Origin: an uncultured OM182 clade bacterium
Lineage (GTDB): Bacteria; Pseudomonadota; Gammaproteobacteria; Pseudomonadales; Azotimanducaceae
Reading direction: 5' to 3'
DNA: 45,347 nucleotides
Assembly (NCBI GenBank): GCA_902567095.1
Contig: CACFLG010000010.1
Span: 1 to 45,347 of the forward strand
Shown here piece after piece: positions 7,427-17,045 of the stretch. Position 1 is the stretch's first letter, and every line of letters starts with the position of its first letter. A model generated the notes under the pieces. The model had not been told where the DNA came from. It worked only from the letters and a program-made list of their open reading frames with translations, and searched no databases. The position numbers were made by a program, and so were the translations under genes.

Positions 7427-10400
7427 AGCCGATCATAGCATGGTTCGTAAAAAATCACGTCGCGGCCAACCTGCTTATGGCACTGATTATCATCAGCGGC
7501 CTCTTAAGCATCCCTCAAATTCCAAAGAAATTTTTTCCTGATATCGAAATACCATACGTCTTTGTCACCGTTCCTTATCTTGGCGCTGCGCCTGAAGAAG
7601 TGGAACGGGGAGTCTGCATGAGAATTGAAGAAAAACTTGAAGGAATTGAAGGAATAGACAAGATCAGCAGCTACTCCAGAGAAGGAATGTGCACCGTAAC
7701 CGCAGAACTTTTTGAATCCACAGACCCATCAAGGGCTCTTGATGAGATAAAAAATCAAGTCGATTCCATCACCACCTTCCCAAAGGAAACGGAAAAGCCG
7801 ATTACCAACCTAGTCAACCCTAAACGCAAGGTACTTGATTTGGCATTAATAGGCCCGACGGACGAGAAAGAGCTAAAAGAACTCGCAGAAGAAATTCGCT
7901 ACGAACTCACCCAATTGAAGGGTCTCAGCCAAGCAGAAATCGCTGCAGTAAGGCCGTATGAAATTTCGATTGAAGTCTCGGAAGAATCTTTGAGAAGACA
8001 TGGCCTATCGTTTCAAGAAATCGCTACCGCGGTCAGGAAAAGCTCTTTAGATGTCCCTGGAGGAACCATCAAAACCGATTCGGGTGATATTCTTCTGAGG
8101 ACAACCGGGCAGGCATACCAAGGACAGGAATTCGAAAACCTTATAGTCAGAACCCGAGCAGATGGGACAAGAATCTATTTAAAAGATGTTGCAGAGGTAG
8201 TTGATGGATTTTCAGACACCGATCTTTCGTTCCGTTTTAACAAAAGCCCCGCCGCGTTAATTACGGTCAGCCGAGTAGGCGACGAAGATATACAAGAAAT
8301 ATCTCAGGCAGTTGAAGAATACGTTGCTCTCACAAAACTTAAGCTCCCCAACAATTTTGAGATGATTATATGGAATGACGATTCTGAAATATTAGAGGAC
8401 AGATTAGACACATTGATTGGCGCCGCGCTGCAGGGCTTTCTGATGGTGCTTATATTGCTAGCTCTTTTTCTCAGGCCTCGCCTAGCCTTCTGGGTTAGTC
8501 TCGGGGTGCCAGTCGCATTTTTAGGAGCACTCACTCTGGCCAATCTTGTCGGACTCTCTATTGATGCTATTTCGCTTTTTGGGTTTATTCTCGTACTGGG
8601 TATATTGGTAGATGATGCGATAGTCATCGGAGAAAACATCCACTCTAAGCATCAAGATGGCGCTCCACTTTTAGAGGGGGCGATTCGTGGAGCTCAGGAT
8701 GTTACCGTGCCCGTAATTTTTGGTGTACTGACAACGGTAACCGCGTTTCTACCGATAATGTTTGCGTCCGGATTTTTAGGCGATATCGGTTTTGTAATGG
8801 CAACTACAGTAATATGTTGCCTAGTATTCTCTATCGTTGAGTCCCAACTTATACTTCCCGCACATCTTGGCCACAGCCATATAAAAAGTCCTGAAAAAGA
8901 AGTTGGTCTGATGTTAATTCCGATTGTTTTCATTTTAATTATTGCTGTCTCGGAAAATTTTCGTCAAATCCTTGCTTTGTCTGTATTCGGAATCAGTTGT
9001 TTCCTTGCGCTGTATTTGAGCGGAAATTTTTCCAAACTCGCAAACTACGCGATTCAAAAACAGTCTCTATTTGCCAACAATTTCGAGTTCTTCGTCGACA
9101 CGAGTTTTCGCACCGTTTCAGAAAAAGCACTAAGTAAAAGATATCGCACCATCTCTTGGGCGGTGTTCGCTTTTATCATTGCGATGGCTCTGTTAGGTAG
9201 TGGTCGTCTGCCTTTCTCTTTTTTCCCTCCACTGGCCTCAGATCAAGTGGTAGCGAAATTGACAATGCCTCTAGGAACAAATCCAAGAATGACTGAAGCG
9301 GGGATAGAGCAACTAGAAGATTCGGCAAACCTTTTAGCTACCGAACTTAAATCCCAATACCCGAGCGCAAATCCCGTAATGCATATAGCATCTTCCATAG
9401 GAAGCGCCTCTGGCGAGAACAGTCGAAGCGAGGGAAGCCACCTGGGAGAAGTGGTTCTGCAACTCACGCCCAGTCAAACAAGGGACATAAAAACAGTTGA
9501 GGTTGCAAACCGGTGGCGGAACTTGAATGGGCCTGTTTCGGACGCCATAGAGCTTAAATTTAACTCGTCACTGTTTTCATCAGGAGACGATATAAATATT
9601 CAGCTAGAGGGAAAAGATGTAAACGCCTTATCGCTTGCAGCTAAACAGCTGAGAGATAAGTTGGCAGAGTATCCCGGAGTAATTGACATTACAGACTCAT
9701 TCAGGTCCGGCAAGAAAGAGATAAAGCTATCTATTTTGCCGTCCGGAGAATCGCTTGGATTAACCTTAAGCGACTTGGCAAAACAAGTTAGACAAGCGTT
9801 TTATGGAGAAGAGGCCCAAAGAGTTCAACGAGGGCGAGAGGATGTTCGCGTAATGATTAGGTATCCGGAAGATGAAAGAGGGTCACTTGATGCATTGAAT
9901 TCTATGAGAATAAGAACTCCGGATGGAAACGAAGTGCCATTCGCTACGGTAGCAAAAGGCGAAGAAGGAGTTGGATTCTCAACAATCCGTCGAAGTGAAG
10001 GTAAGCGCATCGTTAACGTAATCGCAGGCGTTGACCGGACTCAGATAACGGCAAATGAAGTGATTGCGGAGCTGCGCTCTGGACCAATCCAAAAAATTCT
10101 TTCACCCTACCCCTCGGTAGCTTATAAGTTAGAGGGAGAACAAAGGGAGCAAGCAGAATCTATAGGCAGCTTAGTGTCTCTGTCTATTTTTGGTTTAGTA
10201 GTGATTTACGCCCTGCTTGCGATTCCGCTGAATTCTTATTTTCAACCTTTGATAATTATGAGTGTAATCCCTTTTGCTTTTGTCGGGGCTGTGTTCGGCC
10301 ATTGGATAATGATGAAACTTGGGTTAGTAGCCGGGATCGCCATGATGTCAATCCAAGGATTTGTCGCAGCTGCCGGCGTTGTCGTGAATTCTAGCCTAGT

Positions 10401-10719
10401 CTTGGTTCACTCAATAAATAATCGACGTAATCAGGGAGAATCGATAAAAGAAGCGGTCGTAAATTCTTCACTTTCCAGATGTCGGCCAATTATGCTTACT
10501 TCGATTACAACTTTTGTAGGGCTCTTGCCGCTGATGCTTAACACTAGCGTTCAAGCTCAATTTCTTGTTCCTATGGCTGTCTCCTTGGCTTTTGGGGTAT
10601 TATTTTCAACCGTAGTCACTCTGCTTGTAGTCCCATCCGGGTATCTAGTCCTAAACGACTTTAAGATGTGGCTCACATCAAAAAATCAGCCAGCCAAATC
10701 ACCTACCTCCTTCCAATAG
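7423..10719 (+). CDS. RND efflux transporter permease (HAE-1/AcrB-like superfamily)
   Basis: A 1098-residue proton-driven exporter with the usual duplicated layout: TM1, a large periplasmic loop, TM2-6, TM7, a second loop and TM8-12. The start (MKPIIAWFVKNHVAANLLMA) is a typical RND TM1. The TM4 proton-relay pair is present in LVDDAIVIGENI. TM10 reads GVVVNSSLVLVH, so the AcrB lysine is replaced, as in several environmental RND subfamilies. TSITTFVGLLPLM marks TM11. It starts with TTG overlapping the adaptor stop, and its 3' end overlaps the convergent LLM gene by 34 bp. The substrate is unknown; drugs, bile-salt-like compounds or lipids are all possible. Confidence 0.93.
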   Translation: MKPIIAWFVKNHVAANLLMALIIISGLLSIPQIPKKFFPDIEIPYVFVTVPYLGAAPEEVERGVCMRIEEKLEGIEGIDKISSYSREGMCTVTAELFESTDPSRALDEIKNQVDSITTFPKETEKPITNLVNPKRKVLDLALIGPTDEKELKELAEEIRYELTQLKGLSQAEIAAVRPYEISIEVSEESLRRHGLSFQEIATAVRKSSLDVPGGTIKTDSGDILLRTTGQAYQGQEFENLIVRTRADGTRIYLKDVAEVVDGFSDTDLSFRFNKSPAALITVSRVGDEDIQEISQAVEEYVALTKLKLPNNFEMIIWNDDSEILEDRLDTLIGAALQGFLMVLILLALFLRPRLAFWVSLGVPVAFLGALTLANLVGLSIDAISLFGFILVLGILVDDAIVIGENIHSKHQDGAPLLEGAIRGAQDVTVPVIFGVLTTVTAFLPIMFASGFLGDIGFVMATTVICCLVFSIVESQLILPAHLGHSHIKSPEKEVGLMLIPIVFILIIAVSENFRQILALSVFGISCFLALYLSGNFSKLANYAIQKQSLFANNFEFFVDTSFRTVSEKALSKRYRTISWAVFAFIIAMALLGSGRLPFSFFPPLASDQVVAKLTMPLGTNPRMTEAGIEQLEDSANLLATELKSQYPSANPVMHIASSIGSASGENSRSEGSHLGEVVLQLTPSQTRDIKTVEVANRWRNLNGPVSDAIELKFNSSLFSSGDDINIQLEGKDVNALSLAAKQLRDKLAEYPGVIDITDSFRSGKKEIKLSILPSGESLGLTLSDLAKQVRQAFYGEEAQRVQRGREDVRVMIRYPEDERGSLDALNSMRIRTPDGNEVPFATVAKGEEGVGFSTIRRSEGKRIVNVIAGVDRTQITANEVIAELRSGPIQKILSPYPSVAYKLEGEQREQAESIGSLVSLSIFGLVVIYALLAIPLNSYFQPLIIMSVIPFAFVGAVFGHWIMMKLGLVAGIAMMSIQGFVAAAGVVVNSSLVLVHSINNRRNQGESIKEAVVNSSLSRCRPIMLTSITTFVGLLPLMLNTSVQAQFLVPMAVSLAFGVLFSTVVTLLVVPSGYLVLNDFKMWLTSKNQPAKSPTSFQ

Positions 10720-11570
10720 GTCTCCAAGACCCTGATGTGTTCAGCAGGGGTCTTTAGCCCCTCGCCCTGACCACGCAGCGCCATTGCTCTCATAGAAACG
10801 TGCGAGGCACCGACATCTATCCACGCCTCTATATCTTGTCGCCACCTTTCGGGACCTGATTGAAAATTTAAAAGTGCCTCTACCCCGAAATCACTATCAT
10901 CTCGATTTGCATCTTTTAAATGCTTTTTAAGGGAGCCCCAGCCCGCAAGATTTTCTTTTTGTCCGCTCCCAAAAATGAAACCGTCTCCAATTGCTGCTGC
11001 TCGCTTTAAGGCGACTTCCTTAAATCCACCTAACCAAATAGGAATCTTTTTCTCCGGCAACGGGTTCAACCCTGCTCGCTCTATCTTGTGCCATGCACTT
11101 TGATAATCAATTACAGGGCTTTTCCATAATTCCCGAAGCACGTTAATTTGATCTTCTTGACGCTTTCCTCGATTTGAAAAATTCTCGTTGAGACTATCAA
11201 ACTCAACATAGTTCCAGCCAGTCCCTACTCCCAGCCTTAGTCTTCCAGAAGAGAGAATATCTACTTCCGCAGCCTGCTTAGCTACAAGAGCTGTCTGTCT
11301 CTGTGGAAGGATTAAAACACCGCTAGCAAGCCCCACTCGCGAAGTGCAAGCTGCAAAAAATCCTAAAAGAACAAAAAGTTCGTGAAAAGATGACTGCTCT
11401 GAGTAAGGACCCCAAAGGGGCGGATCTCTATCAGCATGAATTGCACCCAAAACGTGGTCATAAACAAGCAGATGTGAATAACCCAAGCCCTCTGCCGCCT
11501 GCGCCCAATCTTTTATCACCTTTGGATCATTACCAATTTCTAGATGAGGAAAGACAGCTCCTATTTTCAT
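10686..11570 (-). CDS. LLM-class oxidoreductase, F420-dependent TIGR03619-like
   Basis: A second luciferase-like monooxygenase-family protein, 294 residues. It begins MKIGAVFPHLEIG, has GYSHLLVYDHV (strand 2), the cofactor strand GRLRLGVGTGWNYVEF, IPIWLGG, and a C-terminal HIRVLETYW. The resemblance to the TIGR03619-type subfamily, many of which use F420, is closer than for the LLM protein at 5362-6261; the two share only the fold motifs. Its 3' end overlaps the RND permease 3' end by 34 bp in the opposite direction. It is divergent from the Lin0512-type gene with 64 bp between starts. The substrate is unknown. Confidence 0.85.
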   Translation of the reverse strand: MKIGAVFPHLEIGNDPKVIKDWAQAAEGLGYSHLLVYDHVLGAIHADRDPPLWGPYSEQSSFHELFVLLGFFAACTSRVGLASGVLILPQRQTALVAKQAAEVDILSSGRLRLGVGTGWNYVEFDSLNENFSNRGKRQEDQINVLRELWKSPVIDYQSAWHKIERAGLNPLPEKKIPIWLGGFKEVALKRAAAIGDGFIFGSGQKENLAGWGSLKKHLKDANRDDSDFGVEALLNFQSGPERWRQDIEAWIDVGASHVSMRAMALRGQGEGLKTPAEHIRVLETYWKEVGDLAG

Positions 11571-11634
11571 TCTTTTAGTCCCGTAAGATTAGATGTATTA
11601 GGCTAATCAATATTTCCAAAAAAGGGTACGAATT

Positions 11635-11970
11635 ATGGCAAAAAGATTTATAACAGAAATGGGCATGGGAACTGACGTTCACGGACAAGACTACACAGTA
11701 GCCGCCGAAAGAGCTGTTTTCGACGCAATACATCATTCGAGCTTGCACTTTTTTAAGCACTTGCGTAAGTCAGCAAATGACATGGTAATTGATTTGATGG
11801 TGGCTGTTCCAAAACCGAAGGAGGTTGACGAAGAAAGATTAATACGATCTCTCCCCTACGGAACTGTAAATCTTTTTTTGTCCGAAGGTGGGCTTGAAAT
11901 ACCAGGAGACGACGGGGACGATGCAATTGTTATCGCAAATGCAGGGGTAATAGTTCGATTGGATGACTAG
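11635..11970 (+). CDS. Lin0512-family protein (small conserved hypothetical)
   Basis: A 111-residue protein that I recognise as the Lin0512 family: N-terminal ITEMGMGTDVHGQDYT, AAERAVFDAIHHSSL in the middle, and the C-terminal NAGVIVRLDD. Members are small alpha/beta proteins without an established function, often reported beside catabolic genes. It starts at ATG 11635 after an AAGGG sequence. It stands alone on the plus strand between divergent and convergent minus-strand genes. No signal peptide or membrane segment is visible. Only the family assignment is supported. Confidence 0.75.
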   Translation: MAKRFITEMGMGTDVHGQDYTVAAERAVFDAIHHSSLHFFKHLRKSANDMVIDLMVAVPKPKEVDEERLIRSLPYGTVNLFLSEGGLEIPGDDGDDAIVIANAGVIVRLDD

Positions 11971-12009
11971 GAAGAAGGATAATTTATATCTTTAAGCAGA
12001 CAACAAAAA

Positions 12010-13092
12010 TTAGCTTGGCAGCAGGTTGAAAACTTCCAGATCTTCAGAGACTGAGCTTTGTCTTGCTACCATTTGCCCCATCCAAGCTCTTCCTGCTTCG
12101 TTCGATGGATCTAAGGTGCCCGCAACGACAGCTGCATAAACCCAGTTATAAAGGTTGCAGCGCCTATAATCATCCCAAACGAGATCAAATGTTAGCCCAT
12201 CTACTCCATGATTTTTCAGGCCCGCTATATATCTATTGAGCAGATGTTTTTCCTCTTTTTGTCTAACTTCAATTTTGGTGTTTTGGCCAAGCAGTAAAGC
12301 GACATCAAACATTCCCTTGGCTATTAATGGTCCCTGCCAATCAAGGATTGCCAGCCGATGATGATGTGGTTCAACACCGAAGAGTAGATTTGGCATCCTA
12401 AAATCTCCGTGGCAGAGAGTATTGGGGCCACTCATTCGCTCCAGCTGCAAAGCGGGCACTGCATCTAGGAACCGATCTCGATGTTCACGCACATGCTCGG
12501 GAACGAATTCTCCAAAGGCTTCGACCATTGGATCCCAACCACTCCTGGACCAGTTCCGCATATTATCTGCGTGGTAACTGTTTGCAATCCCAGGGACCCA
12601 TTTCAGCCTGGAAGTTTTATCCCAAAACGCAGTATGGAGCTTCGCTAATTCGTCAATTGCTAACTCGGTTTGCTCAAGATTAGCTCCCAACGCCTGATCT
12701 CCAACTTCATAATCACTGAGGTCTTCCATGAGTATCAGGAAATTATCCCCATCAAGCGCGCAGAAATAAAAAGCTGGACACCTTGCCTCTGTTTTCGGAT
12801 CTAATTCATCTGCAAACCTAGTTTCTCTTTCGTATAAGTTCATATTCATCGCCACTTCACGATTAGTAAGGTTTTCAGACGCGTATTTAGCTATTACTGA
12901 AAGTGGGAGGTGCGGAGATTCGGTATTATATTCGAATGTTAGCTTCGAGATATCAGCCATCATTCCCGTCCCCTCGGCTAACGGCTCTATAGAAACCCCT
13001 TGAATCAAGACCCCTGGGGGCAAAAACTTCTCTGACAAAGTCAGATTTAGAAAGTCAGCCGAGAATCCCTCGGGGAATTTGGGCAAACTCAT
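12010..13092 (-). CDS. Phosphotransferase family protein (APH/EcKinase-like)
   Basis: A 360-residue protein-kinase-like fold enzyme of the aminoglycoside phosphotransferase/ecdysteroid-kinase-like group, probably phosphorylating a small hydroxylated molecule. The N-lobe has LSVIAKYAS with the ATP-binding Lys. The catalytic loop is CHGDFRMPNLLF (HGD...N) and the metal-binding motif is ILDWQGP. The start is ATG 13092 with AGAGGGAA upstream. Related proteins are common in actinobacteria and marine proteobacteria that degrade steroids or terpenoids, often near acyl-CoA genes, but substrates are rarely known. It is transcribed away from the PAP2 gene. Confidence 0.83.
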   Translation of the reverse strand: MSLPKFPEGFSADFLNLTLSEKFLPPGVLIQGVSIEPLAEGTGMMADISKLTFEYNTESPHLPLSVIAKYASENLTNREVAMNMNLYERETRFADELDPKTEARCPAFYFCALDGDNFLILMEDLSDYEVGDQALGANLEQTELAIDELAKLHTAFWDKTSRLKWVPGIANSYHADNMRNWSRSGWDPMVEAFGEFVPEHVREHRDRFLDAVPALQLERMSGPNTLCHGDFRMPNLLFGVEPHHHRLAILDWQGPLIAKGMFDVALLLGQNTKIEVRQKEEKHLLNRYIAGLKNHGVDGLTFDLVWDDYRRCNLYNWVYAAVVAGTLDPSNEAGRAWMGQMVARQSSVSEDLEVFNLLPS

Positions 13093-13266
13093 AAAGATTC
13101 CCTCTAGTTGTTAAAAAAACTTTTTTATTTTCCTTATAGCTCTTTTAGTTGCTGATTGGCCTTTATACCAATGTCTTTCAATTCATAACCCACTCTAAAC
13201 GAAAAGTTAATAAAATAAACTTATTGTTTTTTAAATCTTTATTTTTTGGCTCTAAGATCCGCCCTC
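13093..13266. promoter_or_regulatory. AT-rich divergent intergenic region
   Basis: This stretch separates the divergent phosphotransferase and PAP2 genes. It is strongly AT-rich with several T-tracts and A-tracts, and must hold promoters in both directions, but no -35/-10 pair stands out enough to be placed. I see no RNA gene or open frame in it. Confidence 0.35.
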
Positions 13267-13803
13267 ATGAGCAGTGCGTTTTACCTTCTAAAAATGATCC
13301 ACCACTGGGACATTATGGCTTTCAGGGTCTTTTCATCGGGTAGTGCTTCGGGAACTCTTGCCCGGCTGGCAAAGGTAGTTTCATTTTCCGGAGACGGTTA
13401 TCTGTATCTGTTAACGCCTGTTTTTCTTTTGGTTTTTGATTTTTCTCAAATCTCAGAATTCGTTCAAATCGCGATAAGCGCATTCGCTGCGGAGAGATTA
13501 ATTTATGCGGTAATGAAGAACGGCCTAAAGCGACGGCGACCGGCAAATATTGTATCCAACTATCAGAGTGTCATTGAAGCAGGAGATGAATTTAGTTTCC
13601 CATCTGGACATACGTCGGCCGCCTTCCTTATAGTGTCACTTCTAGTGCTATTCTACGGACCTGTTTTTGCAATTTTTTATTTTTGGGCGGGATCGGTAGC
13701 ATTATCAAGATTGGTGCTAGGGGTTCATTTCCCTACCGACGTGCTCGTCGGAAGTCTTTTGGGATCATCGATTGCCTATCTTAGTTTTGTTCAACTCTCT
13801 TGA
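13267..13803 (+). CDS. PAP2-family membrane phosphatase
   Basis: A 178-residue integral membrane acid phosphatase of the PAP2/undecaprenyl-pyrophosphate-phosphatase superfamily. All three catalytic motifs are present: K-x6-RP (KNGLKRRRP), PSGH (FPSGHTS), and SR-x5-H-x3-D (SRLVLGVHFPTD). About five hydrophobic helices are visible. ATG 13267 is chosen over a TTG upstream. It overlaps the glycosyltransferase start (TTGA), so the two are translationally coupled, suggesting joint action on a lipid-linked phosphate or glycolipid in the envelope. A lipid-A or polyprenyl-phosphate substrate is possible; sequence does not decide. Confidence 0.9.
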   Translation: MSSAFYLLKMIHHWDIMAFRVFSSGSASGTLARLAKVVSFSGDGYLYLLTPVFLLVFDFSQISEFVQIAISAFAAERLIYAVMKNGLKRRRPANIVSNYQSVIEAGDEFSFPSGHTSAAFLIVSLLVLFYGPVFAIFYFWAGSVALSRLVLGVHFPTDVLVGSLLGSSIAYLSFVQLS

Positions 13804-14834
13804 AAATACTCTACGGTGTTCAAGGGACTGGCAACGGGCACCTCACCCGAGCCATCGCAATGACGGAAACTATCGAGACATTATTCCCTAAGTGCGAGGT
13901 TGATGCGCTCATTTCTGGGAGGTTAGAAGAGAAACTTCCGATTAAAGCTAAGGAAATCATTTGGCGAGAAGGCGCGACGTTTGTTATCAAAAATGGCGGG
14001 GTTCAATTAGTAAAAACACTATTTAACTTTAACCCGAGCCAACTAATAAGAGATATCAGACAACTAAAAATTAGCGACTATGATTTGTTAGTCACAGATT
14101 ATGAACCAATTACTGCATGGGCAGCAAGAATTAACAAAAAAGAGAGCATTGGGATAGGGCATCAGTATGCTTTCTATTACGATATACCAATTCAAGGCGG
14201 GAAACCCTTATCAAAAAACATCATGAAACTTTTCGCACCAGTCACTAAAAAAGTTGGTTTACACTGGCATCATTTTAACCAGCCGATTCTGCCTCCCATT
14301 GTAGATGTTGATCAAGCGTCCGAGAGGAAAATTCAGAATAATAAAGTGATCGTTTACCTGCCTTTCGAAGAACCAGAAAACTTAACCAGAGGTCTTCAGA
14401 AAATTTCTGATCATGAGTTTTATGTTTATCACCCCAAGTTCGAAAACTCCAACGAAGGAAATATCCATAAACGAAAAATCTCTCGAACAACTTTTAAAGA
14501 CGATCTCATCACCTCAAACGTCGCAATATGCAACACCGGGTTTGAACTCATTAGTGAGTGCTTAACTCTTGGAATCAGAGTCTTTACGAAACCGCTGGGC
14601 AACCAAATCGAGCAACAGTCGAACGGAGCCGCATTATCAAAACTTGGCTATGCAACAGTTGTAAAAAAACTCTCGATCGAAGACATCCGAAGTTGGTTAA
14701 AGCAGGACGACTCAATAAAAGTCACCTATCCAAATACCCAAGATTCATTGGTGAGATGGCTACTGGCAGGAGCTACACAACCGCTGGAAGAGCTGGCCAA
14801 TGATCTATGGGCTGACGTCGGCGTTTATCGATGA
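13800..14834 (+). CDS. Glycosyltransferase, MJ1255/VC2487 family (GT28-like)
   Basis: A 344-residue GT-B glycosyltransferase. The N-terminus KILYGVQGTGNGHLTRA is typical of the MJ1255/VC2487 group, related to MurG-like enzymes, with YLPFEEPENL in the linker and a donor-site region (CNTGFELISECL...KPLGNQIEQ) in the C-terminal half. The start is TTG 13800, overlapping the PAP2 stop. The last 32 codons occur again, diverged, after ugd. galU follows after 9 bp. The neighbours point to a UDP-sugar-dependent step in an envelope glycan or glycolipid. The acceptor is unknown. Confidence 0.88.
   Translation: MKILYGVQGTGNGHLTRAIAMTETIETLFPKCEVDALISGRLEEKLPIKAKEIIWREGATFVIKNGGVQLVKTLFNFNPSQLIRDIRQLKISDYDLLVTDYEPITAWAARINKKESIGIGHQYAFYYDIPIQGGKPLSKNIMKLFAPVTKKVGLHWHHFNQPILPPIVDVDQASERKIQNNKVIVYLPFEEPENLTRGLQKISDHEFYVYHPKFENSNEGNIHKRKISRTTFKDDLITSNVAICNTGFELISECLTLGIRVFTKPLGNQIEQQSNGAALSKLGYATVVKKLSIEDIRSWLKQDDSIKVTYPNTQDSLVRWLLAGATQPLEELANDLWADVGVYR
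14736..14834 (+). repeat. Direct repeat, copy 1 (3' end of glycosyltransferase gene)
   Basis: The last 99 bases of the glycosyltransferase gene, including the stop, match 17046-17144 at about 76 of 99 positions by hand count, without gaps. They share a perfect 17-base core, GCCAATGATCTATGGGC. At the protein level 23 of 32 residues are identical. The two copies bracket galU and ugd. Confidence 0.85.
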
Positions 14835-14843
14835 GCAATTGAT

Positions 14844-15662
14844 ATGCTGAAAAAATGTCTTTTCCCAGCAGCAGGTTATGGAACTAGGTTTCTACCTGCA
14901 ACCAAGGCTATGCCTAAGGAAATGCTTCCAATCGTAAACAAGCCCCTGATTCAGTTCGGAGTTGAAGAAGCAATCGAGGCAGGATTTACAGAGATTGGCT
15001 TCGTTTCTGGACGAGGGAAACGAGCGATAGAAGATCACTTTGACATTTCTTATGAGTTAGAACATCAGATAGCGGGAAGTGTTAAAGAAGCGCTACTTAG
15101 CGACGTCCGAGATATGATTGATAAATGTGCTTTCTCCTATACTCGACAGGCCGAGGTGAAGGGTCTTGGTCATGCAATTCTGACTGGAGAAACTCTTATT
15201 GGTAATGAGCCATTTGGAGTTATTTTAGCAGATGATTTTTGTGATAGCGGTGTAATCAAACAAATGGTCGGGCTTTTTAGCCATTATCAATGCAGTATTG
15301 TTGCAATAGAAGAGGTGCCCGCTGATCAAACTGACAAATACGGTATTGTTGATGGGAAAGAAATCGACGAGGGGTTAATCAAGGTTTCGAATATGATAGA
15401 GAAACCAGCACCTGAGGATGCCCCTACAAATCTTGCGGTTATTGGCCGGTATATTCTTACCCCCGATATTTTTTCTATTATTCGTACTCTTGAGCCTGGT
15501 GCTGCTGGCGAAATTCAGATAACAGATGCCATTTGTGAGCAGGCAAAAAATAGTATGGTCCTTGCTTACAAATTCAATGGGACACGTTTCGACTGCGGAA
15601 GTTTAAAAGGTTACGTAGAAGCAACAAATTACGTCTATGATAAATATCATCGTAAGGTCTGA
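14844..15662 (+). CDS. galU: UTP-glucose-1-phosphate uridylyltransferase
   Basis: GalU makes UDP-glucose from UTP and glucose-1-phosphate in the cytoplasm. The N-terminal signature is PAAGYGTRFLPATKAMPKEM, followed by the central EVKGLGHAI and ILADDF (uridine and metal binding) and the C-terminal FDCGSLKGYVEA. The 272 residues are slightly shorter than many GalU proteins. It is 9 bp after the glycosyltransferase and 7 bp before ugd, so the three form an operon that would supply UDP-glucose and UDP-glucuronate. galU and ugd together sit between the two copies of the glycosyltransferase 3' end, so they probably arrived as a unit. Confidence 0.97.
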   Translation: MLKKCLFPAAGYGTRFLPATKAMPKEMLPIVNKPLIQFGVEEAIEAGFTEIGFVSGRGKRAIEDHFDISYELEHQIAGSVKEALLSDVRDMIDKCAFSYTRQAEVKGLGHAILTGETLIGNEPFGVILADDFCDSGVIKQMVGLFSHYQCSIVAIEEVPADQTDKYGIVDGKEIDEGLIKVSNMIEKPAPEDAPTNLAVIGRYILTPDIFSIIRTLEPGAAGEIQITDAICEQAKNSMVLAYKFNGTRFDCGSLKGYVEATNYVYDKYHRKV

Positions 15663-15669
15663 TAGGTAG

Positions 15670-17010
15670 ATGCGGCTGACGATTATTGGCACCGGCTATG
15701 TGGGACTCGTGACTGGAACTTGTTTCGCCGAAATGGGGAACAATGTTACCTGTATAGACATTAATAAAGCCAAGTTAGCGCAATTACGACAAGGTGTTAT
15801 TCCAATTCATGAACCAGGACTTGAGACTTTGGTAAATAATAATTTGGGAGCGGGGCGTCTAACCTTCTCAGATGATCTTGTAAATGCTGTAAATCAATCT
15901 GAAGTAACTTTCATTGCCGTAGGGACTCCGCCCAAAGAAGATGGAAGTGCCGATTTAATGCAGCTGGAAGCAGTTGCAAGAAGTCTTGGTGAATGCATGG
16001 TTAAACCAACAGTTATCGTTAATAAATCTACGGTCCCCGTTGGTACAGGCGATAAAGTTCGAGAGATTATTACCGAGGCACTTAAGCATCGGGATCTTAG
16101 CGTAGAGTTTGACGTGGTAAGTAATCCAGAGTTTTTGCGGGAAGGTAATGCTATTAAGGACTTTATGTTTCCTGATCGAATTGTTGTTGGAACGAATAAT
16201 CCAAAGAGTCAAAAGATAATGCAAGAGTTATATGAGGCATTCGCTAAAAAAGAGGATCGTATCCAGTATGTTGGTGTCCGTGATGCAGAAATGATCAAGT
16301 ATGCTGCGAACGCTATGCTAGCGACCAAGATTTCTTTTATAAACGAGGTTTCGCTTATGTGTGATGAATTCGGAATTGATGTCGAGCATGTTCGCAGAGG
16401 CATCGGCTCCGATAGTCGTATAGGATCTTCCTTCATTTATCCCGGTTGTGGTTATGGTGGCTCTTGTTTCCCAAAAGATATAAAAGCAATGATCAGGATG
16501 GCGAAAGACGCTGGTATTGACGGGGGAATTTTTCGAGCGGTTGAGTCCAGAAATAGTCAACAAAAAAGATTAATTGTCCACAAAGTCTGCCGTCACTTTG
16601 GTGAAGATCTGTCTGGCCATTGTTTTGGGGTTTGGGGTCTTTCTTTCAAGCCTGAGACCGATGATGTAAGAGAAGCGCCCAGCCTCGTTATCATTGAAGA
16701 GCTAATTACTCGAGGCGCACACATTAGGGCTTACGACCCCGTAGCCTTGGAGTCTGGCATAAAAGCCTTGGGTGAACAGAATATTACCTATGTTGAAGAT
16801 CCATATAGTGCAACGGATAATGCAGACGCGTTAATCGTAGTCACCGAATGGAGAGAGTTTAAGCAACCAGACTTTCGACGCTTGAGTAATTCTCTTAAGG
16901 CGAAACTTATTTTTGATGGTCGCAATATCTATCACCCAGCTCGCGTTGCGGGTTACGGACTAATCTACGAAGGCATTGGGCGCAGCTCTGCATTATTTGG
17001 AAAAGTCTGA
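15670..17010 (+). CDS. ugd: UDP-glucose 6-dehydrogenase
   Basis: Ugd oxidises UDP-glucose twice with NAD to UDP-glucuronate, a precursor of acidic polysaccharides and glycolipids. The N-terminal Rossmann motif is IGTGYVGLVTG, with VGTPP, the STVPVGTG loop, NPEFLREG, and the catalytic Cys in YGGSCFPKD. A C-terminal Rossmann domain (VWGLSFKPETDDVREAPS) follows. The 446 residues are the usual length. It follows galU by 7 bp. By eye, galU and ugd use more T-ending codons than several flanking genes (not computed). After its stop comes a remnant of a glycosyltransferase gene. Confidence 0.97.
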   Translation: MRLTIIGTGYVGLVTGTCFAEMGNNVTCIDINKAKLAQLRQGVIPIHEPGLETLVNNNLGAGRLTFSDDLVNAVNQSEVTFIAVGTPPKEDGSADLMQLEAVARSLGECMVKPTVIVNKSTVPVGTGDKVREIITEALKHRDLSVEFDVVSNPEFLREGNAIKDFMFPDRIVVGTNNPKSQKIMQELYEAFAKKEDRIQYVGVRDAEMIKYAANAMLATKISFINEVSLMCDEFGIDVEHVRRGIGSDSRIGSSFIYPGCGYGGSCFPKDIKAMIRMAKDAGIDGGIFRAVESRNSQQKRLIVHKVCRHFGEDLSGHCFGVWGLSFKPETDDVREAPSLVIIEELITRGAHIRAYDPVALESGIKALGEQNITYVEDPYSATDNADALIVVTEWREFKQPDFRRLSNSLKAKLIFDGRNIYHPARVAGYGLIYEGIGRSSALFGKV

Positions 17011-17045
17011 ACGTTCTTGTCCCCGTTGCTGCGAGTTTCAGTAGT

